This document shows positions 43,851 to 53,123 of a stretch of DNA of 64,000 nucleotides, one piece after another. The DNA lies in NCBI GenBank assembly GCA_032054765.1, contig DAMBSC010000009.1, positions 171,911-235,910 on the forward strand, read 5' to 3'. A program made the translations under genes and the position numbers. Positions within the stretch are counted from its first letter, which is position 1. Every line of letters starts with the position of its first letter. Below the pieces are notes generated by a model. It was not told the DNA's origin. It saw nothing but the letters and a program-made list of their open reading frames with translations, and did no database searches. This stretch comes from DFXE01 sp032054765 (lineage in GTDB: Bacteria > Bacteroidota > Bacteroidia > Bacteroidales > Tannerellaceae).

Positions 43851-45623
43851 ATGAGAAGGAATGCATTGGTTATTGTATTATTAATTTGCTGTTCAGCATT
43901 ATATAGCCAGGTTTGGGTAGAGGCAGAACAATTTGAAGATAAAGGGGGATGGATGATTGATCCTCAGTTTATGGATCAGATGGGTTCCCCTTACCTTCTT
44001 GCACATGGATTGGGAGAACCTGTTAGCCCGGCAACTACTTTTGTCGGTTTTAGAGAGAAAGGTATATATCATATATGGATCCGGACAAAAGACTGGGCAC
44101 CATTTCCTACAGGACCAGGAACATTTAAATTGATTGTAAACGAAAAGGAAATACCTGTCGTGTTTGGTAATGATGGCGATTCCTCCTGGCATTGGCAGTA
44201 TGGAGGGAATATAAAGATAGAATCAGATACGGTCAAACTTACTTTAAAGGATTTATCTGGTTTTGAAGGTCGTATCGATGCCATTTATTTTTCTAAAAAT
44301 AAGAAAGATATTCCCCCACATGATCTACAAGAATTAGCAAATTTTCGTCGGCAAATGCTTCAGTTACCCTCTGAACCTCTTGATGCTGGAGATTATGATT
44401 TGGTAGTTGCAGGTGGTGGAGTTGCGGGTGTTTGTGCTGCAATCCAGTCGGCCCGTTTAGGATTAAAAGTAGCATTAATACAAAATCGGCCGATATTAGG
44501 TGGCAATAATAGTTCAGAAATACGTTTACCGATGTCGGGTGATATTTTCCGAAACTTATATCCTAAGCTTGGAAGAATCGTTAGAGAATTAAACACTGGA
44601 ATTGTAAATGAAGTAGGTACTGTTGAACAATACGGAGATAAAAGGAAACTGTCTATTGTTAATAATGAAAAGAACATTTCATTGTTCTTGTCAATGCATG
44701 TATATGGAGTAGAGAAACAAGACAATAAAATAACAGCTATTTTGGCAAAAGATATTGAAAGTGGAAAAGAGCATCGATTTAGTGCTTCTCTTTTTGCCGA
44801 CTGCACCGGAGATGCATCTGTAGGTGTTGCTGCAGGTGCAAAATATAGAATAGGAAGAGAAAGTATTAAAGAAACCTGTGAACCAAAAGCACCAGAGAAG
44901 GCTGATAGTTTAACACTTGGAACTACCAATCATTGGTATGCTATACACGAAAATAGTAAATCTGACTTCCCTTTATGTCCCTGGGCTGTACAATTCTCCG
45001 ATGAATATTATATGAGTAATACTTCAAGTGCCTGGTATTGGGAATCTGGCTTTTATAAGGATAAAGTAAAAAAGGCCGAAGAAGTACGGGATTATAACTT
45101 TAGGGTTATTTATGGTCATTGGTCTTTTTTGAAAAATCAAAAGGCTGAAGAATACAGTCGATGGAAACTGAAATGGATGGCTTTTATTGCAGGAAAAAGG
45201 GAATCCCGTAGGTTAGAAGGTGATATTATACTGTCAGAAGTTGATATAAATAACCAGATTCAATATCCTGATGCATGTGTAACTACTACATGGGGGATTG
45301 ATCTGCATTATCCTGATCCTAAAAACAGCCATTATTATCCCGGGGAAGAGTTCCTTGGAATCGCTGATCATAACAGGAATTTTGAGCCATATCATATCCC
45401 TTACCGTTGCCTATATTCAAAAGATATTGCTAATATGTTCATGGCGGGACGAAATATCAGTGTGACACACATTGCATTAGGTACTGTCAGGGTAATGAAA
45501 ACCACAGGAATGATGGGGGAAGTGGTAGGAATAGCAGCTTATCTATGTAAGAAAAATAATTGCACCCCTAGGGATATTTATGAAAAATATCTGGATCAGT
45601 TTCTTGAAATGCTTAACCAATAA
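43851..45623 (+). CDS. Exported FAD-dependent oxidoreductase with N-terminal beta domain
   Basis: The 590-residue protein has a signal peptide (1-20, ending LYSQ). A ~150-residue carbohydrate-binding-like beta domain follows (VWVEAEQFEDKGGWMIDPQFM ... FEGRIDAIYFSKN). Then comes a PF12831-type FAD domain beginning with the dinucleotide motif DYDLVVAGGGVAGVCAAIQSARLG (split here: DYDLVVAGGGVAG, then VCAAIQSARLG) at ~180. Such exported enzymes are frequent in Bacteroidetes polysaccharide loci and presumably oxidise a sugar or sulfated sugar; the substrate is not known. It is the last gene of the Sus transcript and ends at a strong bidirectional terminator. Confidence 0.8.
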   Translation: MRRNALVIVLLICCSALYSQVWVEAEQFEDKGGWMIDPQFMDQMGSPYLLAHGLGEPVSPATTFVGFREKGIYHIWIRTKDWAPFPTGPGTFKLIVNEKEIPVVFGNDGDSSWHWQYGGNIKIESDTVKLTLKDLSGFEGRIDAIYFSKNKKDIPPHDLQELANFRRQMLQLPSEPLDAGDYDLVVAGGGVAGVCAAIQSARLGLKVALIQNRPILGGNNSSEIRLPMSGDIFRNLYPKLGRIVRELNTGIVNEVGTVEQYGDKRKLSIVNNEKNISLFLSMHVYGVEKQDNKITAILAKDIESGKEHRFSASLFADCTGDASVGVAAGAKYRIGRESIKETCEPKAPEKADSLTLGTTNHWYAIHENSKSDFPLCPWAVQFSDEYYMSNTSSAWYWESGFYKDKVKKAEEVRDYNFRVIYGHWSFLKNQKAEEYSRWKLKWMAFIAGKRESRRLEGDIILSEVDINNQIQYPDACVTTTWGIDLHYPDPKNSHYYPGEEFLGIADHNRNFEPYHIPYRCLYSKDIANMFMAGRNISVTHIALGTVRVMKTTGMMGEVVGIAAYLCKKNNCTPRDIYEKYLDQFLEMLNQ

Positions 45624-45651
45624 AACTCGGTCTTGCCCGATATAAAGAATT

Positions 45652-45682
45652 GCTCCCGTCTAAATAAAAATCAGACGGGAGC
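45652..45682. terminator. Bidirectional terminator
   Basis: A perfect 10-bp stem, GCTCCCGTCT / AGACGGGAGC with an 11-nt AT-rich loop, lies between the convergent oxidoreductase and pnp genes. Confidence 0.8.
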
Positions 45683-45707
45683 AGTAATATAAAAACTTAT
45701 TTGTTTT

Positions 45708-47939
45708 TTAATCTTGCCGACGTGGGCGGTTACTTCGGAAGTCCCTCCTATCACCACGATCGCCTCTATCTCCACGGTCCCCTCTGTCACCACGATCCTG
45801 ACGTGGAGGACGTTCTTCGTAACCTTCCGGTTTAGGTAATAATACTTTACGTGAAAGCTTGAATTTACCAGTTTTAGGATCAATATCTACCAATTTAATC
45901 TGAACGGTATCACCTTCTTTCAGACCTGCTTGTTCTACAGTTTCCAGACGTTGCCAATCAATTTCAGAAATATGGAGTAATCCGTCTTTGCCCGGCATAA
46001 ATTCAACGAAAGCACCATAAGGCATAACTGAAGATATTTTACCTTCGTATACCTCTCCTATTTCAGGAACAGCAACAATTGCTTTGATGGCCTTCATAGC
46101 AGCATCAATTGTGTCCTTATTGTTTCCGGCAACTTCAATCTTACCTACGCCATCCACTTCTTCAATAGAAATGATAGCTCCGGTCTTTTCCTGGATTCCC
46201 TGAATAATCTTGCCACCTGGCCCAATAATTGCTCCAATAAATTCTTTACCGATAGTTAGGCTTTCAATACGAGGAGCATGTGGTTTCAGATCTGCACGAG
46301 GCTCCGGCATTGTTTCTGTTATCTTACCAAGGATATGCATACGGCCTTCTTTAGCTTGAGCTAATGCGTTTTCAAGGATTTCATATGATAATCCGTCCAC
46401 TTTAATATCCATCTGAGTAGCTGTAATACCATCTTTAGTTCCGGTAACCTTGAAGTCCATATCGCCTAAATGGTCTTCATCTCCTAATATGTCGGAAAGA
46501 ATCGCATAATTCGTTCCCTTATTTTCTGAGATAAGTCCCATAGCTATACCAGAAACAGGTTTTTTCATTTTAACACCAGCATCCATTAAAGCAAGTGTTC
46601 CTGCACAAACTGTAGCCATAGATGAAGATCCGTTTGATTCCAGGATATCTGAAATAACACGCACTACATAGGGATAATTTTCGGGAATCATACGTTTTAA
46701 TGCACGATGAGCAAGATTGCCATGACCAATTTCACGACGTCCTACACCACGTGATGCTTTTGCTTCTCCGGTTGAAAATGGAGGGAAATTGTAATGTAAC
46801 AAGAAACGTTCTTTGCTGTGATCAAGTACATCATCGATTGTTTTTTCATCCGCTTTTGTACCTAATGTTACAGTTGTAAGTGATTGAGTCTCCCCACGTG
46901 TAAATATGGCAGAACCGTGTGGTCCTGGAAGGTAATCTACTTCACACCAGATTGGACGGATCTCAGTTGTTTTACGCCCATCCAGACGTTTTCCTTCATC
47001 AAGAATAGCACGACGCATAGCTTCTTTTTCTACGTCATGATAGTAACGGCCGATCATTTCGGCTTTTTCTTCTAATTCTTCTTCTGTAAAGGCAGCTTTA
47101 TATTCATCTTTTATATTTCCAAAAGCATCTGAACGTTCATGTTTTCCCATGCCTGATGTAGCTATGGCATACACTTTATCATAACATTTCTCACGAACAT
47201 CCTTACGGAGCTCTTCATCATTTACTTCATGATCATATTCACGTTTTACTGTTTTACCAACAGCTTCGGTCAATTCTATTTGTGCCTGACATTGTATCTT
47301 GATCGCTTCGTGAGCAACTTTGATTGCTTCTAGCATTTCAGATTCCTGTACTTCACTCATTTCACCTTCAACCATCATAATGTTATCCATAGTAGCTCCT
47401 ACCATGATATCCATATCAGCCTTTTCCAGTTGCTGGAAAGTAGGATTAATAACAAACTTACCGTCAATACGTGCAACCCGTACTTCAGAAATTGGTCCAT
47501 TGAAAGGAATATCCGATACCGCAATAGCGGCCGAAGCTGCTAAACCGGCTAAAGCATCCGGCATATCATTGCCATCCGCTGAAAACAATATAATATTTAC
47601 ATATACTTCAGCATGGTAAGTGTCAGGAAAAAGTGGACGAAGTGCCCTATCAACCAAACGCGATGTAAGAATCTCATAGTCCGAGGCACGTCCCTCTCTT
47701 TTTGTAAACCCTCCCGGGAAACGGCCAACTGCAGAAAACTTTTCTTTGTACTCAACCTGCAGAGGCATAAAATCAACACCAGGATTTGCGTCTTTTGCGG
47801 CTGTTACAGTAGCGAGCAACACAGTGTCACCCATACGGACAGTAACAGAACCATCCGCTTGTTTAGCCAGTTTCCCGGTTTCGATGGTGATCGTCCTTCC
47901 GTCACCTAAATCGATCATCTTGTTAATTGGATTTACCAT
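45708..47939 (-). CDS. pnp: Polyribonucleotide nucleotidyltransferase (PNPase)
   Basis: 3'-5' phosphorolytic exoribonuclease of RNA turnover, 743 residues. There are two RNase PH domains (first with FPGGFTKREGRAS; second with RGETQSLTTVTLGT and GDEDHLGDMDFKVTGT), a KH domain (IGPGGKIIQGIQEKTGA) and an S1 domain (GEVYEGKISSVMPYGAFVEF). The C-terminal ~35 residues form an Arg/Gly/Asp-rich tail with four Gly-Asp-Arg triplets in a row, probably disordered and RNA-binding. It appears monocistronic. Confidence 0.95.
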   Translation of the reverse strand: MVNPINKMIDLGDGRTITIETGKLAKQADGSVTVRMGDTVLLATVTAAKDANPGVDFMPLQVEYKEKFSAVGRFPGGFTKREGRASDYEILTSRLVDRALRPLFPDTYHAEVYVNIILFSADGNDMPDALAGLAASAAIAVSDIPFNGPISEVRVARIDGKFVINPTFQQLEKADMDIMVGATMDNIMMVEGEMSEVQESEMLEAIKVAHEAIKIQCQAQIELTEAVGKTVKREYDHEVNDEELRKDVREKCYDKVYAIATSGMGKHERSDAFGNIKDEYKAAFTEEELEEKAEMIGRYYHDVEKEAMRRAILDEGKRLDGRKTTEIRPIWCEVDYLPGPHGSAIFTRGETQSLTTVTLGTKADEKTIDDVLDHSKERFLLHYNFPPFSTGEAKASRGVGRREIGHGNLAHRALKRMIPENYPYVVRVISDILESNGSSSMATVCAGTLALMDAGVKMKKPVSGIAMGLISENKGTNYAILSDILGDEDHLGDMDFKVTGTKDGITATQMDIKVDGLSYEILENALAQAKEGRMHILGKITETMPEPRADLKPHAPRIESLTIGKEFIGAIIGPGGKIIQGIQEKTGAIISIEEVDGVGKIEVAGNNKDTIDAAMKAIKAIVAVPEIGEVYEGKISSVMPYGAFVEFMPGKDGLLHISEIDWQRLETVEQAGLKEGDTVQIKLVDIDPKTGKFKLSRKVLLPKPEGYEERPPRQDRGDRGDRGDRGDRGDRRDFRSNRPRRQD

Positions 47940-48107
47940 AATTTTTTTCTAAATCTTATTTTTCTATATGTAAAATTGTTGCAAATGTAATGAAAGTTTG
48001 TTTGTATTAATCTATATATATAGAATAAATAACTCGGTATAAGCACATTTTTGTGAAAAATAAACCGAAGAAATAAAGAATAATTACGCTTCAATTGTAA
48101 AATAATG

Positions 48108-48115
48108 TATATTTG
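48108..48115 (+). promoter_or_regulatory. TATATTTG -7 element
   Basis: TATATTTG overlaps the earliest in-frame ATG (48105) of the thioredoxin-like gene, so translation must start later, at 48147. Confidence 0.45.
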
Positions 48116-48146
48116 CAACCAAATACTATTTAATAGGACGACAAAC

Positions 48147-49301
48147 ATGAAACAACAATATGTGCACTTGCTGGTAACCTTGGGGGTCATTTTAGTGATA
48201 TTTACCGCATGTAGCCAATCTGATTTCACTATCAAAGGAATTGTATCAGGTGCTGATGGGCAAACCATGTATCTTGAAAATGTAGGTATTTCTTCTGTGA
48301 ATGTTTTGGATTCGGTAAAATTAAGTGCAGCAGGGAAATTCAAATTTAAACAACATCGTCCTGAATATCCTGACTTTTATCGTTTACGTTTAAATAATCA
48401 ATGGATAAATTTTGCAGTAGACTCTACTGAAACTATCATTTTCTCTGCTGACGCCGGCACTTTTGCAACTTCATATACAGTAGAAGGATCAGAAAACTCC
48501 AGAGCAATAAAGGCGATTACACTTGCACAGTTGGATGCTAATCAGGCAATTGGAAAATTGCGAAAAGAATACGAAGGGAAACTGATCTCAGATACAACCT
48601 ATCGTGCACAAATTATTCAAGTGGCAGAAGATTATAAAGAAGTTGCCCGTAAATATGTATTTTCTGCACCAATGTCAACAGCCGCTTATTTCGCTTTATT
48701 TCAGACGATAGATGGTTTATTATTTTTTGATTTATATGACAAGGATGATTCTAAAGCATATGGTGCTGTAGCCACAAGTTATGATTTTTATTATCCCAAC
48801 AGTACCCGTTCAAAACACCTTCACAATTTAGCTTTACAATCCATTAAAGTCATTCGCCAGCAAAGAGTATTTACAGAAGATAGTGTAAATATTCAAGAAG
48901 TAAATTACCTGGATATTAAGCTTCCTGATCTAAAAGGAGAGGTGATTGCTTTATCCTCGGTAGCAGAGAATAATACCATATTGATAAACTTCACAGCTTA
49001 CCAAAGTGAATGGTCTACCGGACTGAATATGGATTTGGCTGAGTTATATAATAAGTATAAGGATAAATCCTTTATGATATATCAAATATCTCTTGATGCA
49101 GATGCCCATTTCTGGCGGAATGTCTCTTCTAATTTACCCTGGGTATGTGTTCGTGATCCTGAATCTGTTTATTCTCAGGTAGCTGCTTTGTATAATGTAC
49201 GGCATCTCCCTGCCATATTCTTAATAGATAAAAAAGGAAATCTGGTAAAACGCATTGAAGATTTAGCTACGCTGGAAGATGATATAAAGAAGGCGTTGTA
49301 A
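48147..49301 (+). CDS. Thioredoxin-fold lipoprotein lacking the CxxC motif, DUF4369 N-terminus
   Basis: About 384 residues from MKQQYVHLL. The lipoprotein signal ends at IFTAC. A DUF4369-like beta domain (FTIKGIVSGADGQTMYLENVG) is followed by a helical middle and a C-terminal AhpC/TSA-like thioredoxin fold. The fold's cis-Pro segment is present (YNVRHLPAIFLIDKKGNLV). Where the catalytic Cys-x-x-Cys normally stands (after the strand TILINF), the sequence is TAYQSEWSTGL, with no cysteine. It is therefore unlikely to be a thiol oxidoreductase and may act as a binding or chaperone module in the periplasm. Confidence 0.75.
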   Translation: MKQQYVHLLVTLGVILVIFTACSQSDFTIKGIVSGADGQTMYLENVGISSVNVLDSVKLSAAGKFKFKQHRPEYPDFYRLRLNNQWINFAVDSTETIIFSADAGTFATSYTVEGSENSRAIKAITLAQLDANQAIGKLRKEYEGKLISDTTYRAQIIQVAEDYKEVARKYVFSAPMSTAAYFALFQTIDGLLFFDLYDKDDSKAYGAVATSYDFYYPNSTRSKHLHNLALQSIKVIRQQRVFTEDSVNIQEVNYLDIKLPDLKGEVIALSSVAENNTILINFTAYQSEWSTGLNMDLAELYNKYKDKSFMIYQISLDADAHFWRNVSSNLPWVCVRDPESVYSQVAALYNVRHLPAIFLIDKKGNLVKRIEDLATLEDDIKKAL

Positions 49302-49309
49302 TCTCTCTT

Positions 49310-50554
49310 TTAAAAAAGATAACAGAATAAAGCAAAAATCCTGTGATTAGTGACAGCGTGTGTATTACCAACCTTTCCATTTGAAAGATTAATATCTCTT
49401 TCATCACCATACCAGGCTGTCGTAGCACTGTATTCTAAACCAGCTTTCCAATGAGGTAAATTATAAGAAAAGTGTATCATTCCAGCACATAGCTGATCAA
49501 TATTGAGTCCAGTTCCATAGTATAGATCTGTATTTAATAAATTATCTGGTGTTCCCAGGTTTTTAGTGTATCCTGCAAAGACTCCTCCTCTCCATTTTTT
49601 ACCATATACTATATTCAACCAAGTAGTAGAATATTGCGAAGAAGTATACTTTTGTTTTCCTGTAACAGCATCAATACTCGAAACCCCATAACCGCCTATC
49701 ATAGCTGTATGGCCTTGGTTAGAATTGATAAATGTTTTTGCAGCAATATTTAAATTGTCTTTTGCGTACTTAGCCTGTAGCATATATGTAAAGGCTGTAA
49801 CTCGTTCATTTACCTTATAAGTCTGTTCTTTCATCTGAGACTCCGTCCTGGGTTTTAAAGAAAGCATATCAACCCCTATACCCACAAGAAAACCATTATT
49901 ATGGTAGTTCACTCCAGCAAATAATTCAGGTACTACACCATCTCTGAGGTAATCTTTGCTCTTACCTTTTGGTCCCGGTGACATATACATTTGTTGGTAA
50001 ACACCGGCAACTGTAATTGTCAATTTATTTTGATGATTATACTGGTAACGCAATTGAGCATTTCGGCTGAAAGGCTGAAAAGGACTTCCGGTAGAAAGAT
50101 TGAGCATCTCGGGAAATACATCTCCGAATAAAGGATGCCAAGTTTGCCCCAGTAATAAAGCAGATCCTTTATCCCAAGCCAGATTTACATATGCATGACG
50201 AATACGCAGCATATATTGGGCCAGATTGAAACCTCCTAGGTCCGTTTCTAGTTTAGCTGATGTTTTTATAGATCCTATATTAGGACCTGTAATATCAATT
50301 CCCAAACGAGAGGTAAAAGCAAAAAAATTACTGTTGGGATTTGCATTTAAATCTTTTCCATTAGGATCTAACTGTTTATCCAATGGATAAAGATAAAAAT
50401 TTCCGTCAACAGCCTCTACATTTGTCCGGTTGTTATAATATAAATCCCCTCTGATAAATCCATAAAATTTATATGTAAAATTTTTTCGTTGTGCACTAAC
50501 GGGATGAACAATGAATAAGAAAAATAGCGGAAAAAGAAATAGTATTTGTCTCAT
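49310..50554 (-). CDS. Outer-membrane porin-like protein (DcaP-like)
   Basis: About 414 residues from MRQILFLFPL; the upstream ATG at 50605 adds 17. The signal peptide ends PVSAQ. Beta-barrel strands follow, with the family-like opening YKFYGFIRGDLYYNNR and SRLGIDITGPNIGSIKTSAKLETDLGG (written here in pieces: SRLGIDITGP, KTSAKLETDLGG). The C-terminus ends in Phe after RIFALFCYL. It resembles DcaP/porin-type proteins that let small acids through, but the substrate is unknown. It is convergent with the thioredoxin-fold gene, with 8 bp between stops. Confidence 0.7.
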   Translation of the reverse strand: MRQILFLFPLFFLFIVHPVSAQRKNFTYKFYGFIRGDLYYNNRTNVEAVDGNFYLYPLDKQLDPNGKDLNANPNSNFFAFTSRLGIDITGPNIGSIKTSAKLETDLGGFNLAQYMLRIRHAYVNLAWDKGSALLLGQTWHPLFGDVFPEMLNLSTGSPFQPFSRNAQLRYQYNHQNKLTITVAGVYQQMYMSPGPKGKSKDYLRDGVVPELFAGVNYHNNGFLVGIGVDMLSLKPRTESQMKEQTYKVNERVTAFTYMLQAKYAKDNLNIAAKTFINSNQGHTAMIGGYGVSSIDAVTGKQKYTSSQYSTTWLNIVYGKKWRGGVFAGYTKNLGTPDNLLNTDLYYGTGLNIDQLCAGMIHFSYNLPHWKAGLEYSATTAWYGDERDINLSNGKVGNTHAVTNHRIFALFCYLF

Positions 50555-50721
50555 TTTCGTTATTACTAAAGATAGTACATAGTGTTTATTCGAATCGGGG
50601 AGCAAAGATATATATTTTTAATTATTCCTACTTGAATACCGAAATATTATTTGTTACTTTGCTTCCAAGTTGTAAGGTTTTACGGCTTTTTTATTGAATA
50701 ATGTAATCTGCTTATAAAATT

Positions 50722-52083
50722 ATGAGTACAAAAAAATTTTTATTAGAAGAGAAAGATATCCCGGCTGCCTGGTATAATATTGCCGCAGATATGAAAAACA
50801 AACCGCGACCCATTTTAAATCCTGGAACTAAAGAGCCAATTAAAGAAGAAGAACTTTATCCGTTATTTGCCAAAGAACTAGCACATCAGGAATTGAATCA
50901 GACCGATCCCTGGATTGAAATACCCGAAGAGGTAAGAGATTTATATAAAATTTGGCGCCCTACCCCTTTAGTTCGTGCATATGGGCTAGAGAAGGCTTTA
51001 GATACACCAGCGCATATATATTTCAAAAATGAAAGTGTAAGTCCTGTTGGTTCTCATAAGTTGAACTCTGCAATTGCACAAGCTTATTTCTGTAAGAAAG
51101 AAGGTGTAACTAATATTACTACAGAAACGGGAGCCGGACAATGGGGAGCTGCATTATCATATGCCGCAAAAGCATTTGGACTGGAACTTGCGGTATATAT
51201 GGTAAAGATCAGTTATCATCAAAAGCCATATCGTAGATCAATTATGCATACGTATGGTGCTCAGGTTATTGCATCTCCAAGTATGAGTACAAAAGCCGGT
51301 CGTAAGATATTAACCGATAATCCTAATTATCAAGGAAGTTTAGGTACGGCTATTTCTGAAGCAGTAGAACTAGCTCTTCAAACCCCGAATTGTAAATATA
51401 CATTAGGTAGTGTACTGAGCCATGTAATGCTTCATCAGACAGTTATTGGTTTAGAAGCAGAGAAACAGATGGAAATGGCTGGTGAATATCCGGATGTAGT
51501 TATCGGTTGCTTTGGGGGAGGATCTAATTTTTCAGGAATAAGTTTCCCTTTCCTACGTCATAAAATAGTAGAAGGAAAAGATATTCGTGTGTTGGCTGCG
51601 GAACCAGCCTCTTGCCCGAAATTGACACGTGGGCAATTCCAGTATGATTTTGGTGATGAAGCAGGCTATACTCCGCTTATCCCGATGTTTACATTAGGGC
51701 ATAATTTCTCTCCGGCTCATATCCATGCCGGTGGACTGCGGTACCATGGAGCAGGTTCCATTGTCAGTCAATTACGTAAAGACGGATATGTTGAAGCAGT
51801 AGATATCCAACAATTAGAAACATTTGAGGCGGCTCTCTTATTTTCACAAACAGAAGGTATAATTCCGGCACCTGAGTCATCACATGCTATTGCTGCAGCA
51901 ATCAATGAGGCCAATAAAGCCAAAGAGGAAGGAAAACAAAGAACTATCTTGTTTAATCTTTCCGGCCATGGGTTGATTGATATGACGGCGTATGATCAAT
52001 ATTTAGCAGGTGATTTAAGTAATTATGATCTGACAGACGATGAAGTCTCTAATAATCTGAAAGATTTGGAAAAAATTATCTGA
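50722..52083 (+). CDS. trpB2: Tryptophan synthase beta-like PLP enzyme (TrpB2 type)
   Basis: PLP-dependent enzyme of the TrpB2 group, which makes tryptophan from indole and serine, or salvages indole. The 453-residue length and N-terminal extension are those of TrpB2 rather than the ~400-residue TrpB1. The PLP lysine is in GSHKLNSA (~113), and the phosphate-binding loop is FGGGSNFSG (~260). No trpA is adjacent, which fits an enzyme acting outside the standard alpha-beta complex. It appears monocistronic and ends at a strong hairpin. Confidence 0.9.
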   Translation: MSTKKFLLEEKDIPAAWYNIAADMKNKPRPILNPGTKEPIKEEELYPLFAKELAHQELNQTDPWIEIPEEVRDLYKIWRPTPLVRAYGLEKALDTPAHIYFKNESVSPVGSHKLNSAIAQAYFCKKEGVTNITTETGAGQWGAALSYAAKAFGLELAVYMVKISYHQKPYRRSIMHTYGAQVIASPSMSTKAGRKILTDNPNYQGSLGTAISEAVELALQTPNCKYTLGSVLSHVMLHQTVIGLEAEKQMEMAGEYPDVVIGCFGGGSNFSGISFPFLRHKIVEGKDIRVLAAEPASCPKLTRGQFQYDFGDEAGYTPLIPMFTLGHNFSPAHIHAGGLRYHGAGSIVSQLRKDGYVEAVDIQQLETFEAALLFSQTEGIIPAPESSHAIAAAINEANKAKEEGKQRTILFNLSGHGLIDMTAYDQYLAGDLSNYDLTDDEVSNNLKDLEKII

Positions 52084-52111
52084 TCAATAGGATAAGTTAT
52101 AAATTGAAAGT

Positions 52112-52148
52112 GGCGCAATTCGAAGATTCACATCTTCGTAATTGCGCC
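52112..52148. terminator. Bidirectional terminator
   Basis: The long stem GGCGCAATT ... ATTGCGCC, with an inner CGAAGAT / ATCTTCG pair, lies between the convergent trpB2-like and DUF3836 genes. Confidence 0.8.
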
Positions 52149-52180
52149 TTAATTATATATTTAAGTGTGTCTAATCGTGC

Positions 52181-52591
52181 CTAAGAGAATATCTCATCAT
52201 ATGCTGATGCGGGTGAAATCATCTCTTGTAAGTTCAAACTGTAATCATTTGTCTTTTTATTCCACATTCCATAAACAGAATGGATATCCCCGGTTTCGTT
52301 ATTATATGTATATGAAATCACAAAAAAAGGTTCCCAGACAGCTTCTTTTTTATTCCATCGGAAAGCTTTTTTCTCCTTTACTTTATCATCAGCATTATAA
52401 GCAAATTCATACTTAACCTGTTGATTTAAAAGACCTTGATCTTCAAGGAAAATAGTTTTTGACACTATCTTCCCATTTTCTTCTTTCGTGTCATGTAAAT
52501 AATTCCTTGGAGAGGCAGCAGACATACTCATACTGCATACAATCACAAAGATAAATCCTAAGATACTTTTGTTCAATAATGACGTTTTCAT
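52181..52591 (-). CDS. DUF3836-type small exported protein
   Basis: The 136-residue protein has a signal peptide (1-26, ending MSMSA). A single beta-rich domain follows with repeated Tyr/Trp-containing strands (YLHDTKEENGKIVSKTIFL, YEFAYNADDKVKEKKAFRWN, ISYTYNNETGDIHSVYGMWN), resembling DUF3836 of Bacteroides. No catalytic motif is seen; function is unknown. The long upstream spacer contains a 22-bp palindrome array. Confidence 0.7.
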   Translation of the reverse strand: MKTSLLNKSILGFIFVIVCSMSMSAASPRNYLHDTKEENGKIVSKTIFLEDQGLLNQQVKYEFAYNADDKVKEKKAFRWNKKEAVWEPFFVISYTYNNETGDIHSVYGMWNKKTNDYSLNLQEMISPASAYDEIFS

Positions 52592-52928
52592 TTCAATTTA
52601 TATTTAAAGTTTAGCTTTCATTTTAATGCAAAGTAACAGTGAAATTTCTGATATTGGAAATAAAATGTGACAAATTGATAGTATTATAACTTTATTTAAC
52701 CAATAAACGATCTATACATTTCATTGAATAAAATACGAAAGTAACAATTTGTAAGTAAAATAAGAAAACAACTCTTTTTATTCGCTTTTTCTTTAAATTA
52801 AAATATAAAATGTTATATAAACCGTTTTATTAAACTTAATTCTTTATAGGGGGACATTTAACATTTACTTCTTATGAATTTGATTATTTATGTGGATAAG
52901 ATTTTGACACAAAAAGAACATTTTAGCA

Positions 52929-53016
52929 TTCTACATATATCGAATTCAAATTCAACAATTGTTGAACATGTGTTCCATATATGTTGAACATAAATTCAAC
53001 ATATGTAGAAAGTAAG
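52929..53016. repeat. 22-bp palindromic tandem array, 4 units (7-4-7-4), TTCAAC family
   Basis: Units start at 52929, 52951, 52973 and 52995, each TTCnAn-N4-GTTGAA-N6 in a 22-bp period; shifted by one base this is 7-4-7-4. Cores are ATAT, AATT, ATAT and ATAT. Unit 2 contains a perfect 16-bp palindrome (52951-52966). TTCTACATAT at 52929-52938 and ATATGTAGAA at 53001-53010 form an outer inverted repeat. Confidence 0.85.
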
Positions 53017-53065
53017 AATATTTCATCAAAGTATTCCAAAGGTTTAGATTCATATAAGTAACTTC

Positions 53066-53097
53066 TTTGATCACTTCATTATTTATAACTAACTTTG
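53066..53097 (+). promoter_or_regulatory. ychF: ychF promoter, TTTG-N20-TAACTTTG
   Basis: The -33 TTTG is at 53066-53069 and the -7 TAACTTTG at 53090-53097, with exactly 20 bp between. This is the clearest Bacteroidetes housekeeping promoter in the window, ~27 bp before the ATG and ~50 bp after the palindrome array. Confidence 0.7.
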
Positions 53098-53123
53098 CAA
53101 TCACAATTATAAATATCAAATAA

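Larger units (their letters stand above)
52592..53123. other. Divergent spacer between DUF3836 and ychF genes
   Basis: This 532-bp AT-rich spacer carries the four-unit array at 52929-53016 and the ychF promoter. The rest shows no gene or further repeat. Confidence 0.7.
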
